Below, one piece after another: positions 60,062 to 64,000 of a stretch of DNA of 64,000 bases. The notes under the pieces are model-generated. The model was not told the origin of the DNA, searched no databases, and worked only from the letters and a program-made list of their open reading frames with translations. The stretch is from assembly GCA_036583965.1 (NCBI GenBank), contig JAZBQD010000030.1:111267804-111331803 (forward strand). Reading direction: 5' to 3'. Position numbers and translations under genes: made by a program. The stretch is from Prunella strophiata. Its lineage: Eukaryota > Chordata > Aves > Passeriformes > Prunellidae. Position 1 is the stretch's first letter. Every line of letters starts with the position of its first letter.

Positions 60062-62116
60062 TTAACTGAGGTGGAAAAGCAGCTCCAAGGCACACCTGGC
60101 CAAGTGTTTCCCACTCCTTTGTAAGGGTGTGACAGGAGCATGGCCTCACACTCAGGGGTGTCAGTGGGGTGAGGCATTTGGGGCTGGGAGGAGTTTTCCC
60201 TCCTGACAAACCCTTCTGCTCCTGTAGGGTGAAGAGGGGAGGATGAGGAGAGAGCACTGCCCCAGAGGGAGGGATGCAATTGCAGGAAGAACAATTCCAG
60301 GGCTTAACTGGAGTCCAGGGAGTGGATAAGTTGATGGCATAAGGGGTTTGCTGCTCTTACCATGCAAGAGGCTGCAGCCATGAGCTGGAAGGGTACAGGG
60401 GAGGCAGGAATCTTGCCTGTCTTGCAACCTTTAGCAGCTTCATCCCCCCTGTGTGGCAGAGGCTGAGGGATGTGAGGGCTGTGCTGAGGAGGGGATGGTT
60501 GTGCTGGTTGGGAGCTCTGGTGCTGAGACTCTTCTCATTGGTGTGCAGGTGCCTGGGAATGCTCCTGGCTGCTCCTTGGGAAGAGGTGTTTTGCTCTCCT
60601 TTTAGTTTAGAGGGGTGGCCAAACACAAAACAAATTTAATACCAAAAATGCGTGTTTGGGGGAGCCGAGATAAACCAACAAAAGCTGGGGAATTTGGGGC
60701 TGCTTTCAGTTTAATGCTGTGATTTTTACCAGCCTGGGGAGAACAGGGAAAAGGGTAGTCCCAAGGTCACTTCAAATTACAGGGCTTTGTGAAGCATTGC
60801 TACTGCTAGCAGAAGAGTTGAGCTAGCAGAGGAGAGTTGCAGAGGTACAGGCCTATAAAATGCATTATTAAAGAAAATCTGAGTGAAATGGCAACCAGAA
60901 TGGAAAACAGCAAATAATACTTACAGCATTAGAAATTCATTTCAGTTTTATGGCCTATAGCTTGGGTATAAATATAAAGCATTGCATTAAAATTCATGAT
61001 AACAGATTATAGTCTTCTCCCCCTATCTGCACCACTGCAGGCATTGTGCTTGCAAGAGAGCTGTGCTGAGCAATTTGGGGACAGGATTGATAACTCCTGT
61101 GGCAGTCAGTGGTGGCTTCCTCCACTCACCACTTCAAAAGCAGCCAACAAGCAGCAGCACCATGCCCAGTGACAGCCATCCAGACAACCCAGCCTGACAC
61201 CAGGAGTCAGATTGCTGCAGGTGCTGAGTGATGCTGAGAGGAGCTGTGCTGCTGCATGGCAGTGGGGGACATGGAGGGACACGCCTGCCTGCCCTGTCAC
61301 TGCCAGATTTTTGGTCTTCTGCAATCTTCATGAATTATTTGCTACAAGTGCAATGTATTCTAACTGTTTTTAAGATTATTCCAGCTGAACAGGACATGTA
61401 TCCATGTGAAACAGAAATAGCATCAACAGAGCTAAGATTTTGTCACACTTTTTCCTTTTAAGACTGATCTACTAATTTACTAATCTAATTTTACTGATCT
61501 ACTAATTTACTAATTTCCTGGAAAACATAATTAAAATTGTCAAGGTGGGATGGGGATGGATGGTGTAACCCAGTATGAGGAGGGCAGGGATGGATGTAGC
61601 TGCATTTCCTGTGGCTCCAAGTTTGGAAGCAGTTCCTGTTCCTAGCATGTAAGGACAGCAGGGGTAGTGTGCTCAGCAGCCTCTGATGGGACAGCATTTC
61701 TCAGTCAATTGACAGCTTTGAGAAACTTGCCTGAGGTATTTATTATGTTTGAACAATATTGTAAAATATGTTTTATATCCCAGCTTCATGATTACTGGCC
61801 CGAGCTCCAAGTTCATGTGATGTTTCTTGTGAAGCTAATGTGCAGCACAGAGCTATTTTGCATTAGAATACTCTTTGATTTAGCAGTGTGAGCAAAGTGC
61901 TGCTGTAGGGAATACCTGAGCTGAGGAGTTATCTGAGTTTTCTTTCTCCAAAAAAGACAACAGGGTTCTTCAAAAGACAATGAACATTTTGTAGTGAACA
62001 TTTTGTGAGACACGGATGGCATTAGCTTTGTGATTTGGAGAGAGAGAGAAAACTCACAGTTCTGATTCTTGTGGTTTAGGGCTCTGTCCATGGCTTTACA
62101 CCTCCAGTTTCCTGTC
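60062..62116. other. Unique DNA
   Basis: A tandem duplication of a roughly 30-bp unit, ACTGATCTACTAATTTAC onward, lies at about 61462-61515. No gene or named repeat is recognised. Confidence 0.5.
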
Positions 62117-62292
62117 CAGATTCACTGACAGGTTGCCCAGAGGGGGTGTGGAGTGTCCCTCACTGGAGGGACATTCCTATCTGGACACAATCCTGCCCCA
62201 TGTGCTCTGGGATGACCCTGCTGGAGCAGTGAGGTGGGACCTGGTGACCCACTGTGGTCCCTCCCAGCCTGATCCTGTGATTCTGTGACTCT
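62117..62292 (+). mobile_element. CR1 LINE 3' end
   Basis: Sense blocks: ACAGGTTGCCCAGAGGGGG, TGTGGAGTGTCCCTCACTGG, a GGACACAATCCTGCCCCATG block, CCTGCTGGAGCAGTGAGG, then GGTCCCTCCCAGCCTGATC and the tail CTGTGATTCTGTGA. A different CR1 subfamily from most copies in this window. Confidence 0.9.
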
Positions 62293-64000
62293 CAGTGGAT
62301 ATCAGCCCAAGAGAGCTCCAAAGAGTTATTTAGTTATTTAGTTTTTATTTAGTTTCTCACAGCAGGCCACTGAGGGTCTCTGGAAAGCAAAGCAGCTCTC
62401 TCCTGCCTATGCCTGATGTGCCTGCACAGAGCTTTGTGTCTTTGAATCAGTGTTTGATGTGATAAACTCACATTGATCCCTGTCAATTCATGCATTTTAC
62501 TTCATTCAGTGAGGAAACTTCTAATGGCCACCACTTTTGTGAGGATGTGTTTAATGCCATAAATAAAATTACTTAGCACTGCTCATCAGCAGGATGAGCT
62601 TCAAAGAAGCGGACAGCCATGCTGAGGAGGGAGTGGAAATGTCAGCCCTGGCTGCCTCTCTGGCTGTGCAGCTGGGTGAATTTTAAACTGGACAATGCTC
62701 CTTTCTGGGAGAGGGACAGGGAGTGAGCTCATCCTTCAGGGGCTGCATTCAGCAGCACACAATCCCCAGTGAGTCACTGCTGAAAGGATGGCAGGGCAGG
62801 AAATCACAGCTGCCTCCTGTGCAGTTATCAGATATTCCCCACTGCTGGCAGACACAGCCACCACCAACACCAGCAAGAGGTGACTTTTACCCTCTCCTTT
62901 GTCTAGGGCTGAATCAAGCCCAGCCCACCCCTCTATCTGTACAGAGAGATTTAAAAAAAAAAAAGAAGAATTGAGCCATGTGTGGCCAGTGTGGTGACAG
63001 CTCCTGTAGGCAGCAGTCAGGCAGCCAGCAACAGCTCTGAGATGCATGGATTGCCCAAATTAATCTTCTGGGTCAACTTGGAACCTAAAGTTGGGAAAAG
63101 CTAATGTAGCTAATTTCACTGCTAATCAATTTAGCAGAATCATACAGTTAATAAGTTATGTATTAATCCTAAATAATTTTCCTGGGCTTTCCCAAGGGCC
63201 TCCAGGATGATGTTCTTTGATGCTAACAACTCTGTTTTTCTCCCTTTCACTTGCAACTTTGAATGTGTTGTTTTGCATTTTCAGAACAAAACTCTGCAGC
63301 GTGCAGAACACTGATGGATAAAGTGTTCTTTATATAAAGCAGGATGAAATAAATTAAATTTACTGTAGTATAGATAGTGCAGTGGACGCTGCATTACTTT
63401 ATTTCTTTTCATGTTTAAATTTAAAAAATCCCTCCACTGAGATTATCTGATTATTCTTTGCATGTTTTTTTGTAGTCTTTTTTCAGATTTCTGGTCCAGT
63501 TTTCTGGGCATACACAATTAAAGGAAAGCCTTGATTATAGTGTTATAAATGAAGTAAATGTATTTGAGGCCAGGATTGGGGATAAATTCAGAAATTCAGC
63601 AAAGTCTCCAGGAGGGGCAGTGATCTGGCTGTGGAGGGGAAGCTGGGCAATTTGAGCCTTTCTCTCCCACTCCTATATGAAAATGTACAGATCAGCTTCT
63701 CTGAGGTCCTGGGTGAGTGGGGCTGCCCCCACTGACAGACAAATTCAAGTGATGGGAATGACCTCCAGACCTCCTCTTGCCCTGAAGCTCTCCAGCAGAA
63801 GTGGCATTAAGAAGAAGCTTTTCTGGACCAAGTGGTTTGTCCATTTTGGGGTGACTGTACCCACTGACCAGGTAATTCCCATAATTCTGAGCTGACTGTG
63901 TCTTGGCTTGCACTGCAGCTCCCAGAGCAGATACAGGAGCTAAGAAGTGATTGTGAACATTTGATTTTCCAGATCCATTATTAGTTAAAAACGAAGGGTT
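62293..64000. other. Unique DNA to the end of the window
   Basis: No gene, RNA or named repeat is recognised. Open frames are below 110 codons and carry no motif. Confidence 0.5.

Overview
The window looks like vertebrate, and specifically bird, nuclear DNA, probably from a songbird (passerine). About seventeen pieces of the avian LINE CR1 are recognisable. Several end in the ATTCTATGAATCTATGATT-type 3' tail, or in its complement when the element lies on the minus strand. Several retroviral solo LTRs of avian endogenous-retrovirus type are also present. CpG is scarce and homopolymer runs are long. I see no mammalian repeats (no Alu, no L1 with a long A tail) and no bacterial gene organisation. 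I recognise no protein-coding gene, exon, tRNA, rRNA or CRISPR array. The window is best read as intergenic or intronic DNA. Every long open frame is explained by a repeat or looks like chance.

Layout. 0-5.4 kb: mostly unique, AT-rich DNA with one CR1 fragment and a 35-nt T run. 5.45-6.05 kb: a CR1 3' end on the plus strand carrying four identical tandem copies of a 30-bp segment. 6.60-9.10 kb: a 2,500-bp array of the same 30-bp unit, exactly 83 units plus 10 bp with no variant I can see. It is not inside a CR1 element, and the same 10 bases lie at both edges. 11.4, 22.4 and 53.4 kb: three copies of one solo LTR family, all on the minus strand, each flanked by short target-site duplications. 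18.86-20.85 kb: a nested satellite whose units of about 270-355 bp differ by steps of an internal 12-bp repeat. 26.8-27.8 kb: an old CR1 interrupted by an LTR-like insertion. 34.3 kb: a decayed CR1 reverse-transcriptase fragment. 35.4-36.5 kb and 57.1-57.7 kb: three further LTR candidates. 42.95-44.4 kb: a second CR1 of the same subfamily, inverted relative to the first. It carries 15 diverged copies of the 30-bp unit and a 328-bp insertion flanked by a 51-bp direct repeat. The rest is unique sequence with old CR1 scraps and simple repeats.

The most interesting system is the CR1-derived 30-bp minisatellite, which appears here in three states: 4 identical copies inside a CR1, 15 diverged copies inside an inverted CR1, and 83 identical copies on their own. 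Because 30 is a multiple of 3 and only one frame contains a stop, five of six reading frames stay open through the large array. This makes protein-like translations of about 850-880 residues that should not be annotated as genes. I cannot tell from sequence alone whether the array is a recent biological expansion or partly an assembly product, nor whether it has been described before.
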